From contig JARXWK010000004.1 in assembly GCA_029916745.1 (NCBI GenBank), forward strand, positions 61,928 through 125,927: a DNA stretch of 64,000 nucleotides. Reading direction: 5' to 3'. The stretch is from Dysgonomonadaceae bacterium PH5-43 (GTDB taxonomy: Bacteria > Bacteroidota > Bacteroidia > Bacteroidales > Azobacteroidaceae). Every line of letters begins with the position of its first letter. Positions within the stretch are counted from its first letter, which is position 1. A program made the position numbers and the translations under genes. The notes under the pieces were generated by a model, which ran no database searches, was not told the origin of the DNA, and saw only the letters and a program-made list of their open reading frames with translations. Below, piece after piece: positions 1 through 9,220 of this stretch.

Positions 1-500
1 TTCCCGACTTGTCTTCTCTAAAGGTAACCGTAAATATTAATGAGGTTGATATTGCTAAAATAAAAAAAGGATTAAATGTAGAAGTTAAACCAGACGCTTT
101 CTCTGATAGTATATTTACGGGAAAAGTAATTTCTGTTGCTAACTTAGCTGTAAACAAAGATGGCTCTTCTAAAATCAAGGTATTCCCAGTTGAAATACTT
201 TTAGATAGAGTTAGTAAAAACTTATTACCCGGACTAACCGTTAGTTGCAGACTGTTAATAAAAAAAATAGAAGATGTAATTTCTATTCCTTTAGTTGCTC
301 TATTTACCGAAGGCGATAAATCTTTTGTTTACAAAAAAACAACAGTAGGATATGATAAGGTAGAAGTTGAAACAGGAGAACGTAACTCTGACTATATCAT
401 CATTACAAAAGGGCTTAATGAGAAAGATAAGGTTGCTTTAACTAATCCCTTCCTTGACAAAGAAGCTGATTCTAAAACATCTCAAGAAAAAGAGTTATGA
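1..500 (+). CDS. HlyD-family periplasmic adaptor subunit (5' end outside window)
   Basis: C-terminal part of a membrane-fusion (adaptor) protein linking an inner-membrane ABC transporter to an outer-membrane channel. The reading frame is open from base 3, where the codons read Pro-Asp-Leu-Ser-Ser-Leu. The PDLSSLKVTVNINEVD stretch is the usual start of the adaptor's C-terminal beta-barrel, so the lipoyl and hairpin domains lie upstream of the window and the TTG at 9 is not a real start. The end has the usual membrane-proximal beta strands (GLNEKDKVALTNP). Its stop overlaps the next start by 4 bp (ATGA), so the two adaptors are translationally coupled. Family assignment is good; the substrate is unknown. 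Confidence 0.85.
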   Translation, partial: PDLSSLKVTVNINEVDIAKIKKGLNVEVKPDAFSDSIFTGKVISVANLAVNKDGSSKIKVFPVEILLDRVSKNLLPGLTVSCRLLIKKIEDVISIPLVALFTEGDKSFVYKKTTVGYDKVEVETGERNSDYIIITKGLNEKDKVALTNPFLDKEADSKTSQEKEL

Positions 501-1492
501 AAAGATTTAGTTTTATATTTGTATATATCGCTGCATTTTCTCTAACTTTCGTTTCTTGTAAAAACGATAGCTCTTCGGAGAAAAACAAAGACAAAGCAAG
601 CAATAAACTAATAGTGGAAACTGGTGAATTGGCAGCTATTAGATCTAATGCTATCCCTATGGAACGCTTCGGTCGCCATTGGTATGAAATGCGCGTAATT
701 GGAATATTGCCGCATGGCAGTATAATACAAAAAGGTGATTCTATTATTCAGTTAGACCCTGTCGACATAAAAAAATCAATTATCGAATGGGAAGACGATC
801 TTGAAACTCAATATGCTACACAAGAAAAACTAAAGGTTGATCAGGATATTCGCCGCAACGATATGCTTTCTAACATAAAAAGCGAAGAGGCTTCTTTTGA
901 ATTAAAGAAGCTTGAACTCGAAGCTTCTCGTTTCGAGTCGGATAGATACAAAAAAATCAAACAATTAGAGTTTCGTCAAGCAGAAATACGATTAGCCAAA
1001 GAACATCGCAAAATAGAACTTTATGACATTATAAGTAAACGTGATACCAAAATACAAAATATAAGAGTACAACAACTGAAAAATAAAATCGAAAACGCAT
1101 ACAGTACAATTTCACGTCTAACAATACGTTCAACTACTTCTGGAGTGTTTCAGATAGCTTTCAATCAAAGAACACAAGCTCCGATAAAAATTGGAGACAA
1201 TGTATATGCTGGTAATAATATGGCAAGCGTTCCCGACCTGAGTTCTATGAAAGTTAATACGTTTGTTAACGAGAACGACTTCTTATACATTCATAAAGGA
1301 CAAAAAGTTATAGTGCGCTTAGATGCTCTTCCAAGTGTTGAGTTTGAGGGAGAAGTAAGTTATATAGGTAAACTTTGCCGCCGTAAAGACTTCAATTCTA
1401 AACAGAAAGTATTTGATGTAGAAATAATCATAGCTAACTCCGACGAAAGGCTTAAACCTGGTATGACGGTTAGTTGCGAATATATAAATTAA
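497..1492 (+). CDS. HlyD-family adaptor lipoprotein, second of two
   Basis: 331-residue membrane-fusion protein. The N-terminus is a lipoprotein signal ending in a lipobox (TFVSC, Cys21), so it is predicted to be lipid-anchored in the periplasm. A long charged, Glu/Lys-rich helical segment (about residues 95-200) fits the alpha-hairpin of adaptors. The C-terminal part contains the PDLSSMKVNTFVNENDF barrel motif and ends GMTVSCEYIN, closely paralleling the end of the barrel in the preceding partial gene. It lies between that adaptor and the permease gene (5 bp gap). Two different adaptors in one operon is unusual; they may act as a hetero-oligomer or serve alternative assemblies. Substrate unknown. 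Confidence 0.85.
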   Translation: MKRFSFIFVYIAAFSLTFVSCKNDSSSEKNKDKASNKLIVETGELAAIRSNAIPMERFGRHWYEMRVIGILPHGSIIQKGDSIIQLDPVDIKKSIIEWEDDLETQYATQEKLKVDQDIRRNDMLSNIKSEEASFELKKLELEASRFESDRYKKIKQLEFRQAEIRLAKEHRKIELYDIISKRDTKIQNIRVQQLKNKIENAYSTISRLTIRSTTSGVFQIAFNQRTQAPIKIGDNVYAGNNMASVPDLSSMKVNTFVNENDFLYIHKGQKVIVRLDALPSVEFEGEVSYIGKLCRRKDFNSKQKVFDVEIIIANSDERLKPGMTVSCEYIN

Positions 1493-1497
1493 GGATT

Positions 1498-2736
1498 ATG
1501 CAGATAGAAGAAAACTTACGACTGTCGATAAGCGGCTTAGTAGACCATAAGTTTAGGTCTTTCCTTACTATGCTTGGGATAATATTTGGTGTAGCCTCTG
1601 TTATTACGATGTTATCTATTGGCGAGGGGGCAAAAAGAGAAGCTATTGCCAAATATCAAGACTTAGGAGTAAACAATATAATTGTACGAGAAAAAAGCTT
1701 ATCTAATGAAGAATTAGAAGAAGTTCGTGCCAAATTCTCTCAAGGACTATCATTAACTGATGCCGAAGTTATTAAACAAATAGTACCTGGCGTTGATAAG
1801 ATAGCTTCGCAAGCCGAAATAAACACTGACGTTCGATATTCTGATAAATCAGCAAAGTCGAGTATAATAGGTGTAACTCCAGAATATTTGGAGATGATGA
1901 ACTATAAAATAGCTAAAGGGACAACTATAAACGAAGATCATTACAAAGAGCAACTTAAAGTATGTGTATTAGGTGCTGGTGTTGCCAATACATTATTTCA
2001 AAAAGATGAAGCTATTGGCAAAATGATTAAGATAGACGACCAATGGCTGGAAGTTATTGGAGTATTAGAATCAAAAACTCTATTCACAGAAACTGTAGGA
2101 GAGTTAGCTGCTCGCGACTTAAACACCGATATTTACGTTCCTTTGAGTGCTTTCTTAAATAGATTCTCAAGAGAGAATATGTTAACGAGTGAGATACAAC
2201 AGATAACTGTACAAGTAGAAAATTCGAGTCGACTAATGGAATCCTCTAAATTGATAGACGAGATACTTAAAAGACATCACTTTAATAACGAAGACTACAA
2301 CATAGTAATCCCTTTTGAACTACTTAAACAAGAAGAAAAAGAAAGACAGATATACAACTATCTTCTAGGAGCCATTGCTGCAATATCTCTTTTAGTTGGA
2401 GGTATAGGCATTATGAATATTATGTTAGCAACTGTAATGGAAAGAACAAAAGAAATAGGTATACGTAGAGCTATCGGAGCAAAAAAGCTTGATATTATGG
2501 CTCAGTTTGTTACCGAAGCAGTTGTTATAAGTATAACCGGTGGTATTATAGGAGTACTACTCGGAATTACTCTCTCACTATCGGTATCGTGGTTTACTGA
2601 TGTAAGCATTTATATAAGGCTTTACTCTATAGTTATTGCTTTTACTTTCTCCGTTATAGTGGGAGTATGTTTCGGCTACTTACCCGCAAAGAATGCTGCT
2701 AATTTAAAACCTGTGGATTCTATCCGTCACGAATAA
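1498..2736 (+). CDS. MacB-like ABC transporter permease (FtsX family)
   Basis: 412 residues counted from the ATG at 1498, six bases after the previous stop. An in-frame upstream start would overlap the adaptor gene. The layout is that of MacB/FtsX permeases: one N-terminal membrane helix (around FLTMLGIIFGVASVITML), a large extracytoplasmic domain (about residues 45-280), then three C-terminal helices. The conserved cytoplasmic loop ERTKEIGIRRAIGAKK is present. The ATPase is a separate gene 9 bp downstream, unlike fused MacB. It is expected to act as a mechanotransmission permease driving TolC-coupled export of peptides, lipids or drugs. Confidence 0.9.
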   Translation: MQIEENLRLSISGLVDHKFRSFLTMLGIIFGVASVITMLSIGEGAKREAIAKYQDLGVNNIIVREKSLSNEELEEVRAKFSQGLSLTDAEVIKQIVPGVDKIASQAEINTDVRYSDKSAKSSIIGVTPEYLEMMNYKIAKGTTINEDHYKEQLKVCVLGAGVANTLFQKDEAIGKMIKIDDQWLEVIGVLESKTLFTETVGELAARDLNTDIYVPLSAFLNRFSRENMLTSEIQQITVQVENSSRLMESSKLIDEILKRHHFNNEDYNIVIPFELLKQEEKERQIYNYLLGAIAAISLLVGGIGIMNIMLATVMERTKEIGIRRAIGAKKLDIMAQFVTEAVVISITGGIIGVLLGITLSLSVSWFTDVSIYIRLYSIVIAFTFSVIVGVCFGYLPAKNAANLKPVDSIRHE

Positions 2737-2745
2737 AACAAGGTT

Positions 2746-3444
2746 ATGTTAATAGAGATTACACACTTAGATAAGAATTATGCCATAGGGGATATGCAAA
2801 TCCCTGCTTTGCAAGACATCAATCTTGCGATAGAGAAAAATGAGTATTTAGCCATTATGGGTCCTTCGGGCTCTGGGAAGTCTACCCTTATGAATATTCT
2901 TGGTTGTTTAGACACTCCCTCTTCTGGGCATTATTACTTCAACAATACCGACGTAAGCACATTAAACGACGACCAATTATCAAGTATGCGTAATAAAGAG
3001 ATTGGTTTTATTTTTCAAAACTTCAACCTTTTACCTCGTTTGAATGCTGTTCAAAATGTTGAATTACCTTTGGTTTATGCAGGCACTCCTACACACGAAA
3101 GAAGAGAACGCGCCCTTAAAGCTTTAGAAAGAGTCGGATTATCGGATCGTATCGATCACAAGCCAAGTGAATTAAGCGGTGGTCAGCGTCAAAGAGTAGC
3201 TATTGCTCGAGCTTTAGTTACAAACCCGGGTATACTTCTTGCCGATGAACCTACAGGAGCCTTAGACTCTAAGACGGGTGTTGATATTATGCGACTATTT
3301 CACGAGTTGCACCAAGAAGGAAACACAATCATACTGATTACTCACGAGCAAGAAATCGCAGATTATGCTCACCGAAATATATTTATTAAAGACGGAAAGA
3401 TTCATTCGGATCTTCCCAACCCTGATTTCACTAACTTTAATTAA
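2746..3444 (+). CDS. ABC transporter ATP-binding protein (LolD/MacB type)
   Basis: 232-residue cytoplasmic ATPase partnering the permease encoded just upstream. Walker A is GPSGSGKS, the signature is LSGGQRQR, Walker B with catalytic Glu is [12 protein letters not shown], and the H-loop His is in ITHEQE. Length and motifs match stand-alone ATPases of the LolD/MacB-N class. It sits fourth in the efflux operon and is followed after 7 bp by the outer-membrane channel gene. The exported substrate cannot be told from the sequence. Confidence 0.93.
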   Translation: MLIEITHLDKNYAIGDMQIPALQDINLAIEKNEYLAIMGPSGSGKSTLMNILGCLDTPSSGHYYFNNTDVSTLNDDQLSSMRNKEIGFIFQNFNLLPRLNAVQNVELPLVYAGTPTHERRERALKALERVGLSDRIDHKPSELSGGQRQRVAIARALVTNPGILLADEPTGALDSKTGVDIMRLFHELHQEGNTIILITHEQEIADYAHRNIFIKDGKIHSDLPNPDFTNFN

Positions 3445-3451
3445 GCACATT

Positions 3452-4930
3452 ATGAAGAAAATAGGTTTAACAATATTATCCCTTTTATTTGTATTCAACG
3501 GATTTTCGCAAGTTGTGTACAATCTAACGCTCGAAGAGAGTATAGAGATTGCTAAAGAAAAGAGTTATCGAATGCTTCAACTTGAACAAGATATGAAGAT
3601 AGCCGAGTATAATCTGCAATCGACTACAAGCAGACTTAAAACTCATATTACACTCAATCTTACATTGCCTGATTATTCGGAAGAAATTAGATCTAAAGCC
3701 GACTCTGCAAGTCGTTTCTATACTATTAAAGAACTTTCTTACAAAGGTAATTTACGAATAAACCAACCTTTGCCTACCGACGGTAGCATTTATATACAAT
3801 CTAACTTGTCGGCATATCGAGATTATAATGACAACATAAAAACATCTAACTTCAATACAAAACTTGGGTTCTCTCAGCCTTTGGATATTCTTTATGGATA
3901 TAGCCAAATACGCACCGACCTTAAGAATGCTAAACTTGAATACGAACGCTCAAGTAAATCGTATAAACGTAATGAGTTAAACTTAATATCAAGTGTTAGC
4001 AGGTCTTATTATAATCTTCTTTCTCTACAAAAACAAACAGAGATTGCTGCTCTTAACTTAGAGCGACAAAACGAAGCTTACGAAATATCTAAAAACAAAT
4101 TCGAAGCAGGTTTGATACGAGAAGTTGACGCTCTACAAATGGAAGTAGACTTGGCTGAAGCTCAGAGCAATTACGACCTTGCTGTGTTTAATCAGCTATC
4201 ATCGACAAACTCATTCAAAGAGATGATAGGTGTAGAACTTAATGATAGTATAATATTAAACAGTCAGCTTACTTATCAGGTTGTTACTATTGACCCGGAT
4301 TTTGCAGTAGAATTAGCTTTGAAAAACCGTACTGAGATTAGAGAAAGAGATATTCAAATTGAACAATCAAAAATGTCAATCAAAGCGCAACAGATAAAAG
4401 GTTTACCAAGAGGAAGCATTGAGGCTTTTTATGGATTGACTGGTATTGGCTCGGCAGGTGCAGACGAAAAAATGTTTGATTCGGTAGACAGAGCTTTCGC
4501 TCGATTAAAAGACGAAGGTCAGAGTTTTGGTGTTGGCTTTACTGTATCTGTGCCTATCTTAGACTTTGGTGAAAACAGAGCCTTAGTAAGAGCAGCTAAA
4601 GCACGCTTGAAAAATAGCGAATATCAAAAAGAAATGACTAAGAGAGAAATCGAAAACAATGTTCGCACCTTAGCTTTTAGTATAAGTAGTAACCTTAAAC
4701 GCCTTCAACTGCTTGAGAAGAATTTAGCTGTAGCCGAAAAAAGTTTTGCGACTACCCGTCTAAGATACTCCGATGGAGATATAGATAGTCAAACTCTTGC
4801 TCTCGAACGTAATCGTTTGAACAATGCTCACACTTCGTATCTTAGCGCATACATACAATATCAACTATCATTAACACAGTTAATGGAAGAAACTCTATAC
4901 GATTTTCTAAACGAAACAGGAATAGAATAA
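3452..4930 (+). CDS. TolC-family outer-membrane efflux protein
   Basis: 492 residues from the ATG at 3452, which is followed by a clear Sec signal (MKKIGLTILSLLFVFNGFSQ); earlier in-frame starts would lie inside the ATPase gene. The mature part has two related long amphipathic helical halves (about residues 25-230 and 250-480) rich in Leu/Glu/Lys, with ALERNRLNNAHTSYLSAYIQ near the end, as in TolC-type trimeric channels. Last gene of the tripartite efflux set; it should form the outer-membrane exit duct. The next gene begins 4 bp later, so cotranscription with the CBM9-like gene is possible. Confidence 0.9.
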   Translation: MKKIGLTILSLLFVFNGFSQVVYNLTLEESIEIAKEKSYRMLQLEQDMKIAEYNLQSTTSRLKTHITLNLTLPDYSEEIRSKADSASRFYTIKELSYKGNLRINQPLPTDGSIYIQSNLSAYRDYNDNIKTSNFNTKLGFSQPLDILYGYSQIRTDLKNAKLEYERSSKSYKRNELNLISSVSRSYYNLLSLQKQTEIAALNLERQNEAYEISKNKFEAGLIREVDALQMEVDLAEAQSNYDLAVFNQLSSTNSFKEMIGVELNDSIILNSQLTYQVVTIDPDFAVELALKNRTEIRERDIQIEQSKMSIKAQQIKGLPRGSIEAFYGLTGIGSAGADEKMFDSVDRAFARLKDEGQSFGVGFTVSVPILDFGENRALVRAAKARLKNSEYQKEMTKREIENNVRTLAFSISSNLKRLQLLEKNLAVAEKSFATTRLRYSDGDIDSQTLALERNRLNNAHTSYLSAYIQYQLSLTQLMEETLYDFLNETGIE

Positions 4931-4934
4931 GCAT

Positions 4935-5561
4935 ATGAATATACCTTTTATTTCAGACAATCGTAAGTTCTTCGAAGCTTCTATTGGAGATATTACTACC
5001 AATAGCATAGCGTGCGTTAATTGGAGTGAAACGTATCCGTACAAACCAGAAGTAAAGTTTGCAATCGCTCACGACAATACAAACATACTGCTTCGTTTCT
5101 TCGTCAAAGAACAATCTGTTATGGCTATGGTTACGGAAGATAATGGTGCTGTATGGACTGACTCTTGCGTTGAGTTTTTTATAAACTTCGACGAGTCGGG
5201 ATATTACAACTTTGAGTTTAACTGTATTGGGGCTATGTTGCTTGGATTTCGAAAAGAAAAGAATAATGCAACTCACGCCGATAGTAGTATTCTACACGAT
5301 ATAGAAAGACATTCAAGCTTAGGCAATACTCCTTTTACTGAAAAACAAGGCGAACAAGAGTGGGAACTTGCAGTAAAAATACCCGTAACTTCGTTTTTCA
5401 AACACTCAATAAAGTCTCTTTCGGGCTTAAATGCTAAAGCTAACTTCTATAAGTGTGGCGACAATCTTAGTGTTCCTCACTTTCTTTCGTGGAATCCTAT
5501 AGATAATCCAACTCCTAACTTTCATCTCGAAAAGTATTTTAAGACTTTAATCTTCGAATAA
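4935..5561 (+). CDS. Carbohydrate-binding family 9-like protein
   Basis: 208 residues without a signal peptide. The sequence fits the CBM9-like/DUF1083 beta-sandwich (PEVKFAIAHDNTNILLRFFV, then WTDSCVEFFINFD, and the LSWNPIDNPTPNFH end), a fold found both in carbohydrate-active enzymes and as stand-alone cytoplasmic proteins in Bacteroidetes. It probably binds a sugar or sugar-like ligand; no catalytic residues are evident. It is packed between the efflux operon (4 bp) and the His-rich membrane peptide (stop directly abutting the next ATG), so all are likely cotranscribed, though a functional link is not obvious. Confidence 0.75.
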   Translation: MNIPFISDNRKFFEASIGDITTNSIACVNWSETYPYKPEVKFAIAHDNTNILLRFFVKEQSVMAMVTEDNGAVWTDSCVEFFINFDESGYYNFEFNCIGAMLLGFRKEKNNATHADSSILHDIERHSSLGNTPFTEKQGEQEWELAVKIPVTSFFKHSIKSLSGLNAKANFYKCGDNLSVPHFLSWNPIDNPTPNFHLEKYFKTLIFE

Positions 5562-5924
5562 ATGCACCAACTAAGGAAATTACATATACCAATTAAGGCT
5601 TCTATCGTTTTGATGTTTGCCTATTATATTGCATCTGTTAGTTTCTTTTCGCACTCGCACGTAATAAACTGTGTAACTATAGTTCACTCCCACCCTTTTG
5701 CTAAAGATAGCGAAGGTAATCCTACTCACCAACACACAGGAACCGAACTACAATTAATAGAACATCTATCGTCTATTGTATTTCCTGCAATCATATTCGT
5801 TGCTACAACTATATCTATATTACTTGTATTAAAAAATGTTGTAGCCTCAAAAAACGTAAAACCTTTTATTCCTTCAAACTCTGAGGAAGCATACCGACAA
5901 AGACCCCCTCCTTATCTTATTTAA
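5562..5924 (+). CDS. Small His-rich two-helix membrane protein
   Basis: 120 residues; no family name recognised. Two hydrophobic segments (about residues 13-30 and 71-90) flank a loop unusually rich in His: FFSHSHVINC, VHSHPFAKD and THQHTGTE. The C-terminus is Pro/Arg-rich (RQRPPPYLI). The topology suggests a His-rich extracytoplasmic loop that could bind a transition metal. It starts directly at the stop of the CBM9-like gene and lies 42 bp before a TonB-dependent receptor, so it may be an accessory in uptake or sensing of the receptor's ligand, for example a metal complex. The metal role is inference only. Confidence 0.6.
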   Translation: MHQLRKLHIPIKASIVLMFAYYIASVSFFSHSHVINCVTIVHSHPFAKDSEGNPTHQHTGTELQLIEHLSSIVFPAIIFVATTISILLVLKNVVASKNVKPFIPSNSEEAYRQRPPPYLI

Positions 5925-5966
5925 CACACCTATAACTTAATAATTAATCACTAATTAAAATAAACA

Positions 5967-8309
5967 ATGAAACAATATATTATCTCAATATTATTGGGGA
6001 CTTTTTGTGTTGTCTCCTCTTTTGCTAATAATAACACAAACACATTAACACGAACTGATGCAAATCTTATCGGTCACGTTATAGAAGTATCTACAGGCGA
6101 ACACTTACCTTATGTATTAATAGGTATAAAAGGCACGAACATCGGAACAACAACCGACGCAACCGGACATTACTTCTTAAAGCATATACCCGAAGGGAAA
6201 ATAACAGTTATAGCTTCGTTTCTTGGCTACAAAACAATTGAAAAAGAAATAACAGTAAAAGCCGGCTCTACCATTGAATTAAATTTCGACTTAGAAAAAA
6301 ATAGTAAAATGCTAAAAGAAGTAGTAGTTTCGGCAAATCGCAACGAAACTCCGCGTCAACTTGCACCAACTCTTGTTAGTGTATTACCTACAAAGATATT
6401 CGAACTTACTAATTCGGCTACACTTGCCGATGGTCTTAACTTTCAGCCAGGATTAAGAGTTGAAAACGATTGTCAGAATTGTGGATTTACTCAAGTTCGT
6501 ATGAACGGATTAGAGGGTGCTTACTCACAAATACTTATAGATTCGCGACCAATATTTAGTTCTCTGGCTGGCGTATACGGATTAGAACAAATCCCAGCTA
6601 CTATGATAGAACGAGTAGAAGTTGTTAGAGGTGGAGGCTCTGCTCTTTTCGGTGCTTCGGCTATAGCCGGAACTATTAATATAATTACTAAAGACCCAAC
6701 AAGAAATTCAGCAAGCGTATCTCATAATATTATGTCTATAGGAGGGAGCGGAAGTTTCGATAATAATACAGGCTTTAATGTGTCTATGGTATCTGATAAT
6801 CACAAGATGGGAATAATGGCTTTCGGACAAATAAGACATCGTTCGGCTTACGATCACGATGGCGACGACTTTTCTGAACTTGCTGTAATGGATAGTAGAA
6901 CTTTAGGTTTTAGATCTTTCTTAAAAACAAGCACACGCTCGCGTTTAACTCTTGAATATCACAACACCGAAGAATATAGGAGAGGTGGAGACAATCTCGA
7001 CCGTGAACCTTACGAAGCTTATATTGCAGAACAAGCGGAAACTAACATTCACGCAGGAAGCCTAAAATACGACTGGTTTACACCAAGCACCAAAGATAGA
7101 TTTAATGTTTATTTAGCAACTCAGCTTACCAACCGTAAAAGTTATTACGGCGGTGGAACTCCATTCTTCGATGGAGGAACTAATTCGGAACGTTTACTAT
7201 CTTACGGACGTACAAAAGATTTGACTTACTCATTAGGAGGACAGTACACTCACGAGTTTGACCAATTACTTTTTATGCCGTCGGCACTTACAGCAGGCGT
7301 AGAATATAGCGATGACGACCTTACAGACAAAAGTGATTTTCGTGAAGAAGCCATCGACCAGCAAGTAAACACCAAAAGCGTGTATGCACAAAACGAATGG
7401 AAGACCGATATGTGGAGTTTTCTTGTGGGAGCAAGAGTCGACAAACACTCTTTACTAAACAATGCCGTTGTGAGTCCGAGAGCTAACATCCGTTACAATC
7501 CTAAAGAGAACATTAACATACGTCTTAGCTACGGAAAAGGATTTAGAGCACCTCAAGTATTCGACGAAGATTTACACGTTGAAGTAGCCAGTGGCAAACA
7601 AGTAATAACTGTTCACGACCCAAATTTGAAAGAAGAAACATCACACAGTTTCAGCGCATCGGTCGATTGGTATATACCTATAGGCAACCAATCTCAAATA
7701 AATTTCTTGATTGATGGATTCTTAACCCGACTACTTGACCCATTTGCTTATGTTTCTACCGAACACGAAAACGTTATAAACAAAACAATTGTAAACGAAG
7801 CCGGAGCTAAAGTATACGGAGCCAGCTTTGAGATAAGATCAAGTTTTAATAACCTTCTTCAATTTCAAGCAGGTTTAACTATACAAGAAAGCATTTACGA
7901 CAAAGCATTTAAATGGTCGGACGACGATACCGACGATGTTAAAGCCACACGCAAAATGCTTCGCACTCCAAACGTTTACGGTTATATGATTGCAACCGTA
8001 ACTCCTATTAAAAATTTCAGCACATCATTGTCGGGAAAGTACACGGGAAGTATGTTAGCTCCACACGCCTCAGGATACATCGACACTAATCGCACAGAGA
8101 AAACGTCGGATTTCTTCGATTTCAATTTGAAGGTAAGCTACGAATTTCCGTTATACAACACCTCAAACATAGAATTAAATGCTGGAGTTCAAAACATATT
8201 CAATTCTTATCAAAACGATTTCGACAAAGGCAAAGACAGAGACTCTGGATATATTTACGGACCAGGTATGCCAAGAAGTTATTTTGCTGGCGTAAAGATT
8301 AATTTCTGA
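5967..8309 (+). CDS. TonB-dependent outer-membrane receptor with carboxypeptidase-like N-terminal domain
   Basis: 780 residues. Sec signal (MKQYIISILLGTFCVVSSFA), then a carboxypeptidase regulatory-like domain (about 34-115: GHVIEVSTGEHLPYVLIGIK, GTTTDATGHYFL, FLGYKTIEKEI). The plug follows (about 125-245: ANRNETPRQLAPTLVSVLP, RVEVVRGGGSALFGASAIAG), then a 22-strand-type barrel ending GMPRSYFAGVKINF with a terminal Phe. Size and layout match catecholate-siderophore or cobalamin-type receptors rather than full-length SusC proteins of about 1,000 residues; no SusD follows. The His-rich peptide just upstream hints at a metal-containing ligand, but the substrate is not known. Confidence 0.9.
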   Translation: MKQYIISILLGTFCVVSSFANNNTNTLTRTDANLIGHVIEVSTGEHLPYVLIGIKGTNIGTTTDATGHYFLKHIPEGKITVIASFLGYKTIEKEITVKAGSTIELNFDLEKNSKMLKEVVVSANRNETPRQLAPTLVSVLPTKIFELTNSATLADGLNFQPGLRVENDCQNCGFTQVRMNGLEGAYSQILIDSRPIFSSLAGVYGLEQIPATMIERVEVVRGGGSALFGASAIAGTINIITKDPTRNSASVSHNIMSIGGSGSFDNNTGFNVSMVSDNHKMGIMAFGQIRHRSAYDHDGDDFSELAVMDSRTLGFRSFLKTSTRSRLTLEYHNTEEYRRGGDNLDREPYEAYIAEQAETNIHAGSLKYDWFTPSTKDRFNVYLATQLTNRKSYYGGGTPFFDGGTNSERLLSYGRTKDLTYSLGGQYTHEFDQLLFMPSALTAGVEYSDDDLTDKSDFREEAIDQQVNTKSVYAQNEWKTDMWSFLVGARVDKHSLLNNAVVSPRANIRYNPKENINIRLSYGKGFRAPQVFDEDLHVEVASGKQVITVHDPNLKEETSHSFSASVDWYIPIGNQSQINFLIDGFLTRLLDPFAYVSTEHENVINKTIVNEAGAKVYGASFEIRSSFNNLLQFQAGLTIQESIYDKAFKWSDDDTDDVKATRKMLRTPNVYGYMIATVTPIKNFSTSLSGKYTGSMLAPHASGYIDTNRTEKTSDFFDFNLKVSYEFPLYNTSNIELNAGVQNIFNSYQNDFDKGKDRDSGYIYGPGMPRSYFAGVKINF

Positions 8310-8336
8310 TAATGTAACTTTATAAGGAGTTTTTAT

Positions 8337-8344
8337 TACTTTTG
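8337..8344 (+). promoter_or_regulatory. Bacteroidetes -7 promoter element
   Basis: TACTTTTG fits TAnnTTTG. It lies 15 bp before the ATG at 8360, so the transcript would have a leader of only a few bases. No convincing -33 TTG is seen at the expected distance. Confidence 0.5.
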
Positions 8345-8359
8345 CAGCAAAATTTAAGT

Positions 8360-9004
8360 ATGATAGATTTTGAGTCTATAATAGGTTATATAAGTGCTAT
8401 CGAATTTACTACTATATTTGATTGTTTAGGCACTTTCGCATTCGCAATAAGCGGCATTCGTTTAGCATCAGCCAAACACTTCGACTGGTTTGGCGCCTAT
8501 GTTGTAGGCATAGTTACAGCCGTAGGCGGTGGAACTGTTAGAGATATTTTACTTAATGCGACTCCTTTTTGGATGGAAACCCCATCTTACATTATCATTT
8601 CAGGAATTGCCGTACTGTTTGTTGCCCTTTTCAGGAAACAAACAGTACGTCTTAATACTCCTTTCTTTATATTCGACACCATAGGTTTAGGCTTATTTGC
8701 AGTAGTAGGCATTGCAAAAACTTTAGATTTTGGTTTCCCTATGTGGGTGGCTATAATTATGGGAACTATAACTGGTTCGTTTGGCGGTATGATTCGCGAC
8801 ATATTAATAAACGAAGAACCTCTTATATTTCGCAAAGACATATATGCCTTAGCCTGCGTTTTCGGAGGAGTAGCTTATTATATATGCCTGTCTTGCTCCT
8901 TAACTTTAATTATAACTCAGATTATTGCAGCCCTAACCGTTATTGTTACTCGTTTGCTTGCTGTTAAGTTTCATATTAGTGTACCAATACTTAAAGGAGA
9001 ATAA
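8360..9004 (+). CDS. TRIC/UPF0126 family cation channel-like membrane protein
   Basis: 214 residues from the ATG at 8360; the TTG at 8342 lies inside the -7 element and is not a likely start. Seven hydrophobic segments in two homologous halves, each with the family's glycine-rich motif: VGGGTVRDILL in the first and GSFGGMIRDILI in the second. This internal duplication defines the bacterial trimeric intracellular cation channel relatives (YicG/UPF0126). It should sit in the inner membrane; bacterial members have been proposed to conduct monovalent cations or glycine. It has its own promoter and is not obviously tied to its neighbours. Confidence 0.88.
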   Translation: MIDFESIIGYISAIEFTTIFDCLGTFAFAISGIRLASAKHFDWFGAYVVGIVTAVGGGTVRDILLNATPFWMETPSYIIISGIAVLFVALFRKQTVRLNTPFFIFDTIGLGLFAVVGIAKTLDFGFPMWVAIIMGTITGSFGGMIRDILINEEPLIFRKDIYALACVFGGVAYYICLSCSLTLIITQIIAALTVIVTRLLAVKFHISVPILKGE

Positions 9005-9135
9005 AACAACAAAGACATTTGTCAAGCTCCGATTAACATTCATTCACAGGACATTTATCAAACATACTGAATTGTTAATTAATAACATACAGTAATAATC
9101 GAGTGAGAAATTACACCTTTTTTTCTTTCTTATAC

Positions 9136-9167
9136 TTTGTTTATTAAAAAATCTTTTAATATCTTTG
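9136..9167 (+). promoter_or_regulatory. Promoter of the three-module secreted protein gene
   Basis: TTTG at 9136-9139 and TATCTTTG at 9160-9167 with a 20-bp spacer match the Bacteroidetes sigma-70 consensus exactly. The predicted leader is about 47 nt. Confidence 0.8.
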
Positions 9168-9220
9168 GCGGGTAAACGAGATTATTTTATTAATTTATTA
9201 TCAAATTAAATTACAAATTT

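Noticed and set aside
9..500. Gene start at the TTG at base 9
   Set aside because: The frame is open to the window edge and the encoded PDLSS motif is internal to HlyD-type adaptors, so the gene is truncated by the window.
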